Below, piece by piece: positions 1-5,467 of a stretch of 5,467 nt of DNA. A program made the position numbers and the translations under genes. Within the stretch, counting starts at the first letter, position 1, and every line of letters begins with the position of its first letter. The stretch lies in NCBI GenBank assembly GCA_023453655.1, contig JAEXTE010000172.1, positions 1-5,467 of the forward strand, in the 5' to 3' direction. Source of the stretch: Pseudomonadota bacterium (GTDB lineage: Bacteria > Pseudomonadota > Gammaproteobacteria > Xanthomonadales > Xanthomonadaceae). The notes under the pieces were generated by a model, which saw only the letters and a list, made by a program, of their open reading frames with translations, ran no database searches and had not been told where the DNA came from.

Positions 1-32
1 TGCTCGCACAGCATTTCGGAAAGAAGCCATGA
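1..32 (+). CDS. fliO: 3' end of the gene upstream of fliP, probably fliO (partial)
   Basis: The frame starting at base 3 reads LAQHFGKKP and stops at TGA 30-32, which overlaps the fliP start codon as ATGA. The other two forward frames have no stop here. A stop overlapping the next start fits the tight spacing of the rest of the block. In gammaproteobacterial flagellar clusters the gene before fliP is normally fliO, which encodes a small membrane protein that helps FliP assemble. Only nine residues are visible, so the name rests on gene order and not on sequence similarity. The short basic end is compatible with a FliO cytoplasmic tail but is not diagnostic. Confidence 0.45.
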   Translation, partial: LAQHFGKKP

Positions 33-862
33 CCCGCCTGCGCGCCCTGTGTGGCGCCCTCTCCGCCCGCCGCGCCCTGCTGCCCGCCTGGCTGCTCGGC
101 GTCCTGCTGGCCTTCGCCCTGGCGCCATCGCTGGCACTGGCCCAGGCCGCGCCCGCCGCGCCGGCGGCCGCCCCGGCCGCGCCCTCGCAGCAGCTGCCGG
201 ACGTGGAAGTCGGCAACATCGGCGGACAGCCGGTGAGCCTGCCGCTGCAGGTGCTGGCGCTGATGACCGGCATCACCCTGCTGCCGGCGGCGCTGCTGGG
301 CGTGACCGCCTTCACCCGCATCATCATCGTGCTGGCGCTGCTGCGCCAGGCGCTGGGCACCGGGCAGACGCCGAGCAACCAGGTGCTGCTGGCGCTGGCG
401 CTGTTCCTGACCGCGATGGTGATGACGCCGGTGTTCGACCAGGCCTGGGCGGCCGGCATCGCGCCCTACCTGGACGGCAGCATGGAGTTCCGCGCGGCGT
501 GGGCGGCGGCGTCCGAACCGTTCCGCGGCTTCATGCTGGCGCAGGTGCGCGAGACCGACCTGATGACCTTCGCCGGCCTGTCGCAGACCGGGCCCTACGC
601 CACGCCGCAGGACGTGCCCTTCGGCGTGCTGGCCGCCTCGTTCCTCACCAGCGAGCTCAAGACCGCGTTCGAGATCGCGTTCCTGGTCTACATCCCGTTC
701 GTGATCATCGACCTGGTGGTGGCCAGCGTGCTGATGTCGATGGGCATGATGATGCTCTCGCCGATGCTGATCTCGGCGCCGTTCAAGATCCTGCTGTTCG
801 TGCTGGTGGACGGCTGGGTGCTGGTGGTCGGCTCGCTGGCCGCCAGCTTCAATCCCGTCTGA
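29..862 (+). CDS. fliP: FliP, flagellar type III export pore protein
   Basis: FliP is an inner-membrane subunit of the flagellar export gate; five copies join FliQ and FliR to form the pore. The 277-residue product begins with a cleavable signal peptide: basic residues, a hydrophobic stretch at about 18-35, and a likely signal peptidase site after A38 (ALA|QA). An Ala/Pro-rich segment (39-53) follows. The family core then includes the TAFTRIII segment (93-100), the ALGTGQTPSNQ loop (108-118), the Met-rich MGMMML gasket region (238-243) and the APFKILLFVLVDGW block (250-263). It is about 30 residues longer than E. coli FliP (245), all of the excess lying in the signal/Ala-Pro N-terminus. The ATG at 29 is preceded by a purine-rich GGAAAGAAG (18-26), and the next in-frame ATG would remove the signal peptide. 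The start overlaps the previous gene's stop. The family assignment is very secure. Confidence 0.97.
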   Translation: MTRLRALCGALSARRALLPAWLLGVLLAFALAPSLALAQAAPAAPAAAPAAPSQQLPDVEVGNIGGQPVSLPLQVLALMTGITLLPAALLGVTAFTRIIIVLALLRQALGTGQTPSNQVLLALALFLTAMVMTPVFDQAWAAGIAPYLDGSMEFRAAWAAASEPFRGFMLAQVRETDLMTFAGLSQTGPYATPQDVPFGVLAASFLTSELKTAFEIAFLVYIPFVIIDLVVASVLMSMGMMMLSPMLISAPFKILLFVLVDGWVLVVGSLAASFNPV

Positions 863-872
863 GGGCGTCGCG

Positions 873-1142
873 ATGACTCCGGAAACCGCGCTCGAGGAGA
901 TTTCCCGCGGCCTGCAGATGGCGCTCACCCTCGGCGGCCCGGCGCTGGTCGCGGTGCTGGTGGTGGGCGTGGCCGTCGGCGTGCTGCAGGCGGCCACCCA
1001 GATCAACGAGCCGACCATCCCGTTCGTGGTCAAGGTGGTCGGCCTGGTGGTGGTGATGGCGGCGACCGGGCATTTCCTGCTCGGCCGCCTGGTCGCCTTC
1101 ACCGCCGACCTGTTCCACCGCATTCCCCACCTGATCGGGTAA
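873..1142 (+). CDS. fliQ: FliQ, flagellar type III export pore protein
   Basis: FliQ is a small two-helix inner-membrane protein that packs around FliP and FliR in the export pore. The product is 89 residues, the usual family length, and starts with the typical MTPE. Hydrophobic hairpin arms lie at about 16-38 and 50-73. Between them is the family signature QAATQINEPTIPF (39-51) followed by K54. The C-terminus RIPHLIG resembles the LPYIIG-type ending of other FliQ proteins. A good Shine-Dalgarno, GAGGG at 861-865, overlaps the fliP stop codon and lies 7 nt before the ATG, so its translation probably follows on from fliP. Its TAA stop is in the same reading phase as fliR and lies two codons before the fliR start. 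Confidence 0.97.
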   Translation: MTPETALEEISRGLQMALTLGGPALVAVLVVGVAVGVLQAATQINEPTIPFVVKVVGLVVVMAATGHFLLGRLVAFTADLFHRIPHLIG

Positions 1143-1148
1143 ACCGCG

Positions 1149-1937
1149 GTGGAAACCGTCTCGCTCGCAGCGCTCGCCGGCGTCGACCTGTTCGGCATGC
1201 TGGCCACGGTGCTGTGGTACGCGCTGCGCATCGGCGCGGCGCTGCAGGTGCTGCCGGTGATCGGCGGCCGCGGGATCCCGGTGCGGGCGCGGCTGATCGT
1301 GACCATCGCGCTGTCGGCGGCGCTGTCGAGCGTGCTGCCCGCACCGCCGCCGATGGGCGTGGACGCGGCCACCGCGCTGGCGGTGCTGCGCGAGTTCAGC
1401 GTCGGCGTGGCGATCGGGATGATGCTGCGGCTGGCCTTCGAGGCCGGGCGCCTGGCCGGCGAACTGGTCAGCCAGGGCATGGGCCTGTCGTTCGCGACCA
1501 TGGCCGATCCGCTGAACGGCGCGCCCTCGCCGGTGCTGTCGCAGTGGTTCTACATCGCCTTCGCCCTGCTGTTCTTCGTGACCGACGGCCACCTGGCCCT
1601 GGTCTCGCTGCTGGCCGACAGCTACGGCGGCCTGCCGGTGGGCGCGTCGCTGCCCGACCTGCCCGCGCTGCTGTCGGCGGTGCCGATGTTCTTCGCCGCC
1701 TGCCTGCGCGCCGGCGCGCTGCTGGCGCTGCCGGTGATGATGGCGCTGCTGGCGGTCAACATCGCCTTCGGCGTGCTGGCGCGCGCCGCTTCCCAGCTCA
1801 ACCCGATCCAGATCGGCCTGCCGACCTCGCTGCTGGTCGGCCTGACCCTGCTGATGCTGCTGATGCGCGAGCTGTCCGCGCCGGTCGGGCGGCTGTTCGA
1901 GGACGCCTTCGCCGCCGCGCGCGCACTGACCGGGTGA
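1149..1937 (+). CDS. fliR: FliR, flagellar type III export pore protein
   Basis: FliR is the single-copy membrane subunit that completes the FliP-FliQ-FliR export pore. The product is 262 residues, normal for the family, with about six hydrophobic segments. Family motifs are GGRGIPVRARL (39-49), the MGLSFATMADP stretch (111-121), HL at 148-149, and the C-terminal NIAFGVLARAASQLN (204-218) with IGLPTSL (222-228). I take the GTG at 1149 as the start. The in-frame TAA at 1140-1142 excludes anything further upstream, and the next ATG (codon 17) would cut into the first membrane segment. With GTG, the first-helix arginine (R27) lies close to its place in E. coli FliR (R22). No strong ribosome binding site precedes the GTG (only a weak GGGT), so translation probably depends on ribosomes terminating at fliQ 6 nt upstream. 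Confidence 0.96.
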   Translation: METVSLAALAGVDLFGMLATVLWYALRIGAALQVLPVIGGRGIPVRARLIVTIALSAALSSVLPAPPPMGVDAATALAVLREFSVGVAIGMMLRLAFEAGRLAGELVSQGMGLSFATMADPLNGAPSPVLSQWFYIAFALLFFVTDGHLALVSLLADSYGGLPVGASLPDLPALLSAVPMFFAACLRAGALLALPVMMALLAVNIAFGVLARAASQLNPIQIGLPTSLLVGLTLLMLLMRELSAPVGRLFEDAFAAARALTG

Positions 1938-1941
1938 GCCG

Positions 1942-3096
1942 ATGAGCGAGACCTCGAAGGAAGACCGCACAGAACAGCCAAGCGAAAAACGGCTGCGCGA
2001 GGCCCGCGAGAAAGGCCAGGTGCCGCGCTCGCGCGAACTGGGCAATGTCGCCGTGCTGGGCTGCGCGGTGATCGCGCTCAAGGCCACCGGCGGCAACGTC
2101 GGCGCGGCCTCGCGCGACTGGCTGCGGCAGGCGCTGAGCTTCGACCGCGCCCTGCTCGACTCCCCGGAACTGCTGCTGCCGCACGCGGGCAGGCTGCTGG
2201 TGGAGCTGATGCTCCCGCTGCTGCCGCTGATCCTCACCGCGCTGGTGGCCTGCGCGATCGCGCCGGCGGCGATGGGCGGACTGCGCTTCGCCGGCAAGGC
2301 GCTGGCGCCGGACTTCGCCCGGCTCAACCCGGCCAAGGGCCTGGCGCGCCTGTACAGCGCCGAGAGCCTGGCCGAGCTGCTGCGCTCGCTGCTGCGCGTG
2401 GCCCTGATCGGCGGCATCGGCGGCTGGGTGGTGTGGCGCGCGTTCTCGGGCCTGCTGGCCATGCCGCAGGCCTCGCTGGAGGCCTCGGCGGCCGGCGGCG
2501 TGGACCTGGCCCTGACCGCGCTGCTGGCGATGGTCGGGGCGCTGGCACTGCTGGCCGCGATCGACGTGCCCTGGCAGCACCACCAGCACCGCAGCAAGCT
2601 GAAGATGACCAAGCAGGAGCTGCGCGACGAGGCAAAGGAAATGGAGGGCAACCCGGAGGTCAAGGCGCGCGTGCGGCAGGTCGCGCGGCAGATGTCGCAG
2701 CGGCGGATGATGGACGCGGTGCCGGCGGCCGACGTGGTGGTGATGAACCCCACCCACTACGCCGTGGCGCTGAAGTACGGGCCCGGCATGCGCGCGCCCA
2801 CCGTGGTCGCCAAGGGCGTGGACGAGCTGGCGCTGGCGATCCGCGCCCTGGCCGAGCAGCACCGGGTGGCGGTGGTCGAGGCGCCGCCGCTGGCACGCGC
2901 CTTGTATAGGCAGTCGCAGCTCGACCAGGAAATCCCGGTGAAACTGTACGCGGCCGTCGCCCAGGTGCTGTCCTACGTCTACCAGCTGCGCGCCTGGATC
3001 CCCGGCCGTGGCCCGATGCCGGAGATGGCCGAGGTCGACGTGGGCGCCGACGGCGCGCCCGATCCGGTCGACGGCGACGGAAGTCCGGCACGATGA
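1942..3096 (+). CDS. flhB: FlhB, autocleaving substrate-specificity switch of flagellar export
   Basis: FlhB regulates the change from rod/hook to filament substrates through self-cleavage of its cytoplasmic domain. The 384-residue product matches the family length (E. coli 382). The N-terminal cytoplasmic signature RTEQPSEKRLREAREKGQVP (9-28) is followed by PRSREL. About four membrane segments lie near 33-48, 84-106, 143-168 and 187-209. Next come the charged linker (MTKQELRDEAKEMEGNPEVK) and the cleavage motif N269-P270-T271-H272, at the same numbering as the Salmonella N269/P270 site. VVAKGVDELA (288-297) and VEAPPLARALYR (312-323) are also conserved. The C-terminal tail from about 355 is acidic and Pro/Gly-rich, probably disordered. 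GGTGA (1933-1937), overlapping the fliR stop, can serve as a Shine-Dalgarno. The stop overlaps the flhA start. Codons 321-323 (TTG TAT AGG) are unusual for this gene and coincide with a sigma-54-like sequence. Confidence 0.98.
   Translation: MSETSKEDRTEQPSEKRLREAREKGQVPRSRELGNVAVLGCAVIALKATGGNVGAASRDWLRQALSFDRALLDSPELLLPHAGRLLVELMLPLLPLILTALVACAIAPAAMGGLRFAGKALAPDFARLNPAKGLARLYSAESLAELLRSLLRVALIGGIGGWVVWRAFSGLLAMPQASLEASAAGGVDLALTALLAMVGALALLAAIDVPWQHHQHRSKLKMTKQELRDEAKEMEGNPEVKARVRQVARQMSQRRMMDAVPAADVVVMNPTHYAVALKYGPGMRAPTVVAKGVDELALAIRALAEQHRVAVVEAPPLARALYRQSQLDQEIPVKLYAAVAQVLSYVYQLRAWIPGRGPMPEMAEVDVGADGAPDPVDGDGSPAR
2891..2906 (+). promoter_or_regulatory. Possible sigma-54 (RpoN) promoter inside flhB, ahead of flhA
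   Basis: The sequence TGGCACG-CGCC-TTGTA matches the sigma-54 consensus TGGCACG-N4-TTGCW at all seven positions of the -24 box and at four of five in the -12 box. The miss is T for C at the second base of the conserved -12 GC pair. A transcript would start near 2917, about 175 nt before the flhA ATG. The site lies in codons for conserved residues LARALYR (317-323), but Ala318 is GCA and Leu-Tyr-Arg are TTG TAT AGG, where this gene normally uses G/C-ending codons. Flagellar export genes in pseudomonads and xanthomonads are known RpoN/FleQ targets, which makes an internal promoter plausible. The -12 mismatch and the coding location keep this a hypothesis. Confidence 0.3.
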
Positions 3097-5168
3097 GCGC
3101 GCTGCCCGGCCGCGGTTCGGCGATCGTGTCCAGCCTGCGCAGCGGCGCCGCCGCGCCGGTGGTGGTGCTGGCGCTGCTGGCGATGGTGATCGTGCCGCTG
3201 GCGCCGATCGTGCTCGACGCGCTGTTCACCATCAACATCGCGCTGTCGCTGGTGGTGATGCTGGCGGTGGTGTACGTGCGCCGGCCGCTGGAGTTCTCGA
3301 TCTTCCCCAGCGTGCTGCTGCTGGTCACCCTGCTGCGCCTGGCGCTCAACGTCGCCTCGACCCGCGTGGTGCTGCTGCACGGGCACGAGGGCAGCGCCGC
3401 GGCCGGCCACGTGATCGAATCCTTCGCCGAGTTCGTGATCGGCGGCAGCTATGCGGTCGGCATCGTGGTGTTCGCGATCCTGACCATCGTCAACTTCGTG
3501 GTGGTGACCAAGGGCGCGGGCCGCATCTCCGAGGTGTCGGCGCGCTTCATCCTCGACGCCCTGCCCGGCAAGCAGATGGCGATCGACGCCGACCTCAACG
3601 CCGGCCTGCTCAGCCGCGAGGACGCCAAGGCCCGCCGCCAGGAAGTGCGCGAGGAGGCCGACTTCTACGGCTCGATGGACGGCGCCAGCAAATTCGTCCG
3701 CGGCGACGCCATCGCCGGCATCCTGATCCTGGTGATCAACCTGGTCGGCGGCATCCTGATCGGGCTGATGTCGCACGGCATGTCCTTCGCCGAGGCGGCG
3801 CAGACCTACACCACCCTGGCCATCGGCGACGGCCTGGTGGCGCAGCTGCCGGCGCTGCTGATCGCGGTCGCCACCGCGATGCTGGTCACCCGCTCCACCG
3901 GCGAGCAGGAGATGGGCGAGACGGTGTCGAAGCAGGTCTTCGGCCACCAGCGCGCGCTCACCGTGGCGGCGGCGCTGATGGGCCTGATCGGCATCGTGCC
4001 GGGCATGCCCAACCTGCCGTTCCTGCTGCTGGCCGCGATCCTGGGCTATGCCGCATGGAAACTGCGCAAGGCGCCGCCCGCCGCAGAGGAATCGGAGGCC
4101 GCCGGCGCCGCGGGCGCGGGCGCGGCGCCAGGCCCCATGGCCGAGCTGAGCTGGGACGAGATCCGCCCGGTCGAGCCGCTGGCGCTGGAGGTGGGCTACC
4201 GCCTGATCCCGCTGGTCGACCAGGCCCAGGGCGGGCAGCTGCTGGCGCGGCTGAAGGGCGTGCGCCGCAAGCTCACCCAGGACCTGGGCTTCCTGATCCC
4301 GGCCGTGCACGTGCGCGACAACCTCGAGCTGGCGCCGGGCCAGTACCGCCTGCTGGTGCACGGCGTGCCGGTGGCCACCGGCGAACTGGTGCCCGACCGC
4401 GAGCTGGCGCTGGACCCGGGCCGGGTGTTCGGCCCGCTCGACGGCATTCCCGGCAAGGATCCGGCCTTCGGCCTGGACGCAGTATGGATCGTGCCCAGCC
4501 AGCGGGCCCATGCCGAATCGCTGGGCTACACCGTGGTCGACGCCTCCACGGTGGCGGCCACGCACCTCTCGCACGTGGTGCGCGAGCGCGCCTCGGAGCT
4601 GCTTGGCCACGACGAGGTGCAGAACCTGCTGGCGGCGCTCGGCCGCAGCGTGCCCAAGCTGGTCGAGGACCTGGTGCCCAAGCTGCTGCCGCTGTCGGTG
4701 GTGGTGAAGGTGCTGCAGTCGCTGCTGGCCGACCGCGTGCCGGTGCGGCAGATGCGGCAGATCGTGGAGACCCTGATCGAGCATGGCGCCCATACCCAGG
4801 ACCCGGCCGCGCTGACCGCCGCGGTGCGCGTGGCGCTGGGCCGCTTCATCGTGCAGGAGCTCAACGGCATGGCCCCGGAGCTGCCGGTCTACACCCTGGC
4901 GCCGGCACTGGAGCGGGTGCTGCAGGATTCGGTGAGCGGCCAGGGCGCGGCGCTGGAGCCGGGCCTGGCCGAACGCCTGCACCAGAACCTGGGCGACTGC
5001 GTGAGCCGCCAGGAAAGCCGCGGCGAACCGGCGGTGCTGCTGGTACCCGGCGGCGTGCGCGCTGCGGTCGCCAGACTGGTGCGCCACAGCGTGCCTTCGC
5101 TGGCGGTACTGGCCTACGCAGAGGTGCCGGAAGACAAGCGCCTGCGGCTGGTGGGCTCGGTTGGCTGA
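3093..5168 (+). CDS. flhA: FlhA, proton-coupled flagellar export gate platform protein
   Basis: FlhA forms the nonameric ring of the export gate. Its membrane part couples proton flow to export, and its cytoplasmic part docks chaperone-substrate complexes. The 691 residues match the family length. The N-terminal half has about eight membrane helices (about 23-323), including LLRLALNVASTR (80-91). The FHIPEP signature RISEVSARFILDALPGKQM lies at 144-162 and continues to D165. FYGSMDGASKFVRGDAIAGI (191-210) contains D205, which aligns by motif with the Salmonella proton-path residue D208. An Ala/Gly/Glu-rich linker (about 327-350) leads to the cytoplasmic domain, with EVGYRLIPLVD (366-376), DPAFGLDAVWI (456-466), VVDASTVAATHL (481-492), and PKLVEDLVPKLLPL (521-534). 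The ATG overlaps the flhB stop as ATGA, with GGAAG (3079-3083) as Shine-Dalgarno, 9 nt away. Its own stop lies within a 10-bp tandem repeat. Confidence 0.98.
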   Translation: MSALPGRGSAIVSSLRSGAAAPVVVLALLAMVIVPLAPIVLDALFTINIALSLVVMLAVVYVRRPLEFSIFPSVLLLVTLLRLALNVASTRVVLLHGHEGSAAAGHVIESFAEFVIGGSYAVGIVVFAILTIVNFVVVTKGAGRISEVSARFILDALPGKQMAIDADLNAGLLSREDAKARRQEVREEADFYGSMDGASKFVRGDAIAGILILVINLVGGILIGLMSHGMSFAEAAQTYTTLAIGDGLVAQLPALLIAVATAMLVTRSTGEQEMGETVSKQVFGHQRALTVAAALMGLIGIVPGMPNLPFLLLAAILGYAAWKLRKAPPAAEESEAAGAAGAGAAPGPMAELSWDEIRPVEPLALEVGYRLIPLVDQAQGGQLLARLKGVRRKLTQDLGFLIPAVHVRDNLELAPGQYRLLVHGVPVATGELVPDRELALDPGRVFGPLDGIPGKDPAFGLDAVWIVPSQRAHAESLGYTVVDASTVAATHLSHVVRERASELLGHDEVQNLLAALGRSVPKLVEDLVPKLLPLSVVVKVLQSLLADRVPVRQMRQIVETLIEHGAHTQDPAALTAAVRVALGRFIVQELNGMAPELPVYTLAPALERVLQDSVSGQGAALEPGLAERLHQNLGDCVSRQESRGEPAVLLVPGGVRAAVARLVRHSVPSLAVLAYAEVPEDKRLRLVGSVG

Positions 5169-5208
5169 GGTTGGCTGAGGGCGGCCGAGGCCCGCTGAGG
5201 TTGGCGTC
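5159..5208 (+). repeat. Degenerate 10-bp tandem repeat across the flhA stop codon
   Basis: Five consecutive decamers read GGTTGGCTGA (5159), GGTTGGCTGA (5169), GGGCGGCCGA (5179), GGCCCGCTGA (5189) and GGTTGGCGTC (5199). The first two are identical, and the first supplies the final Val-Gly codons and the TGA stop of flhA. Later units drift. Because every intact unit carries TGA, gain or loss of units would leave the FlhA C-terminus unchanged. No function is evident; the array probably arose by replication slippage at the gene end. Confidence 0.75.
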
Positions 5209-5246
5209 GGCCAGCGGCACACCGGCGATACACCTTCGCCTCGCCT

Positions 5247-5283
5247 CCTTCCCCCGCTTGCGGGGGAAGGCCGGGATGGGGGC
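5247..5283 (+). repeat. REP-like hairpin repeat, copy A (forward)
   Basis: A perfect stem of CCTTCCCCCG (5247-5256) pairs with CGGGGGAAGG (5261-5270) around the loop CTTG, followed by a G-rich arm CCGGGATGGGGGC (5271-5283). The stem followed by a G-rich arm resembles the short palindromic intergenic repeats abundant in Xanthomonadaceae genomes (recalled, not searched). It could pause RNA polymerase or protect the flhA message from 3' decay. There is no downstream T-run, so I do not call it an intrinsic terminator. Copy B is its inverted, diverged partner. Confidence 0.75.
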
Positions 5284-5299
5284 GCGCGCGTAGCGCGCG
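5283..5299. repeat. Short GC hairpin between the two opposed repeat copies
   Basis: CGCGCGC (5283-5289) pairs perfectly with GCGCGCG (5293-5299) across a GTA loop. It lies in the spacer between repeat copies A and B, so in RNA it could form a side hairpin inside the larger fold-back made by the two copies. Its alternating CG tract means some self-complementarity is expected by chance. Confidence 0.5.
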
Positions 5300-5323
5300 G
5301 AATGCCGGCGCGGCGACCTGCGG

Positions 5324-5357
5324 GCCCCACCCCAACCCTCCCCCGGGCGGGGGACGG
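5324..5357 (-). repeat. REP-like hairpin repeat, copy B (reverse)
   Basis: Read on the minus strand, this stretch starts CCGTCCCCCGCCCGGGGGA and continues with a G-rich arm GGGTTGGGGTGGGGC. It aligns with copy A over its whole length, with two bases missing from the loop and a few substitutions in the arm (11 of 15 columns identical after the stem). On the plus strand the stem is TCCCCCG (5339-5345) with CGGGGGA (5348-5354). Copies A and B therefore face each other about 40 bp apart, an arrangement like the paired REPs of BIME elements. Confidence 0.7.
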
Positions 5358-5404
5358 AGAGAAAGCGGCGGCGAGCCGTCAGGCGAATGGCAATGAAGTG
5401 CAGC

Positions 5405-5431
5405 TCCCTTCCGCCGCAGGTGGCGGAGGGA
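5405..5431. repeat. Third hairpin repeat, copy C
   Basis: CCTTCCGCC (5407-5415) pairs with GGCGGAGGG (5422-5430) around the loop GCAGGT, with one T-G wobble; a one-base bulge gives a slightly longer alternative. The CTCCCTTCC start and GGAGGGAAG end resemble the stem of copy A with its centre altered. The sequence after it (AGCGGCGGCGA at 5439-5449) is identical to the block after copy B (5364-5374), so B and C each look like a hairpin plus a shared tail. Confidence 0.6.
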
Positions 5432-5445
5432 AGCGAAGAGCGGCG

Positions 5446-5457
5446 GCGACGCGTCGC
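5446..5457. repeat. 12-bp perfect palindrome
   Basis: GCGACGCGTCGC is its own reverse complement and lies at the end of the shared tail after hairpin C. The corresponding tail after copy B has GCGAGCCGTC, which is not palindromic. The palindrome has the size of a small operator, but no gene start is visible beside it, and in such G+C-rich sequence it may simply be part of the repeat. Confidence 0.4.
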
Positions 5458-5467
5458 GGCACACGGC

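Larger units (their letters stand above)
5169..5467. other. Gene-free, repeat-filled region downstream of flhA
   Basis: No reading frame here has family-like sequence. The longest minus-strand frame crossing it translates the repeats themselves and runs into antisense flhA. The stretch holds the 10-bp tandem repeat, two opposed G/C hairpin repeats, a short GC hairpin, a third hairpin and a 12-bp palindrome. I see no tRNA, no convincing promoter, and no hairpin followed by a T-run that would mark a standard intrinsic terminator. In related bacteria flhF usually follows flhA closely, so the region probably separates flhA from the next flagellar gene, which lies outside the window. Confidence 0.7.

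Noticed and set aside
749..775. FliP has LSP where many FliP proteins have VPP after the Met-rich gasket.
   Set aside because: I recall the same LSP form in pseudomonad FliP proteins, so it is probably a lineage variant and not a defect.
849..2753. A 634-codon open frame on the minus strand opposite fliQ, fliR and flhB.
   Set aside because: Its product is rich in Arg, Gln, His and Ser with no recognisable fold or family. Stops are rare on the antisense strand of strongly G/C-ending codons, and the plus strand has three intact, well-recognised genes.
238..4365. Other GG-N10-GC matches to the sigma-54 core within the genes, for example near 4351.
   Set aside because: In sequence this G+C-rich the core dinucleotides at the right spacing occur often by chance. 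None of the others I saw had the TGGCACG box with a TTG and unusual codons.
5247..5270. An intrinsic terminator for flhA.
   Set aside because: The stem is strong but no T-run follows it, and it is one of a family of similar hairpins nearby. I kept it as a repeat that may affect transcription.
3008..5293. A 761-codon plus-strand frame overlapping flhA in another phase.
   Set aside because: The translation is Arg/Gly/Ala/Pro low-complexity sequence typical of a shifted frame in G+C-rich coding DNA.
2979..5330. A 783-codon minus-strand open frame covering all of flhA.
   Set aside because: It is the antisense shadow of flhA (His/Gln/Arg-rich, no motifs), running out into the repeat region. FlhA on the plus strand is conserved throughout.
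5114..5464. A 116-codon minus-strand frame across the downstream repeats.
   Set aside because: It contains PPPGGGLGWGP and HPGLPPQAGEGG, which are translations of the hairpin repeats and are often misannotated as small proteins. The remainder is antisense flhA.

Overview
The window is a very G+C-rich stretch of bacterial chromosome. It carries one tightly packed, entirely plus-strand block of flagellar export-gate genes: the last codons of a probable fliO, then fliP, fliQ, fliR, flhB and flhA. A gene-free tail of about 300 bp made of repeats follows. Base composition, the gene order with fliR running straight into flhB and flhA, and the hairpin repeat style of the tail suggest a gammaproteobacterium of the Xanthomonadaceae/Lysobacteraceae (Lysobacter, Luteimonas or Stenotrophomonas-like). 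That placement is inference from memory of such genomes, not a search result.

Layout: positions 1-32 hold the end of the upstream gene, whose TGA overlaps the fliP ATG. fliP (29-862), fliQ (873-1142), fliR (1149-1937), flhB (1942-3096) and flhA (3093-5168) follow with gaps of 10, 6, 4 and -4 nt. This is the spacing of a single transcript with translational coupling. Together the products form the core of the flagellar type III secretion apparatus. FliP, FliQ and FliR build the export pore in the inner membrane. FlhB is the autocleaving switch that changes substrate class from rod/hook to filament. FlhA forms the proton-coupled nonameric platform that receives substrates. All five genes look intact and carry their family signatures, including the FlhB NPTH autocleavage site at residues 269-272 and the FlhA FHIPEP signature at residues 144-165.

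The tail (5169-5467) contains no credible gene. It starts with a degenerate 10-bp tandem repeat that includes the flhA stop codon. Next come two related G/C-rich hairpin repeats facing each other, with a small GC hairpin between them, and then a third hairpin that shares an 11-bp block with the second. This looks like a compound REP/BIME-like intergenic element, placed where flhF usually follows flhA in related bacteria.

I see no new biological system here. The points most worth a second look are a sigma-54-like sequence inside flhB, written in codons unusual for the gene and about 190 bp before flhA, and the repeat cluster after flhA.
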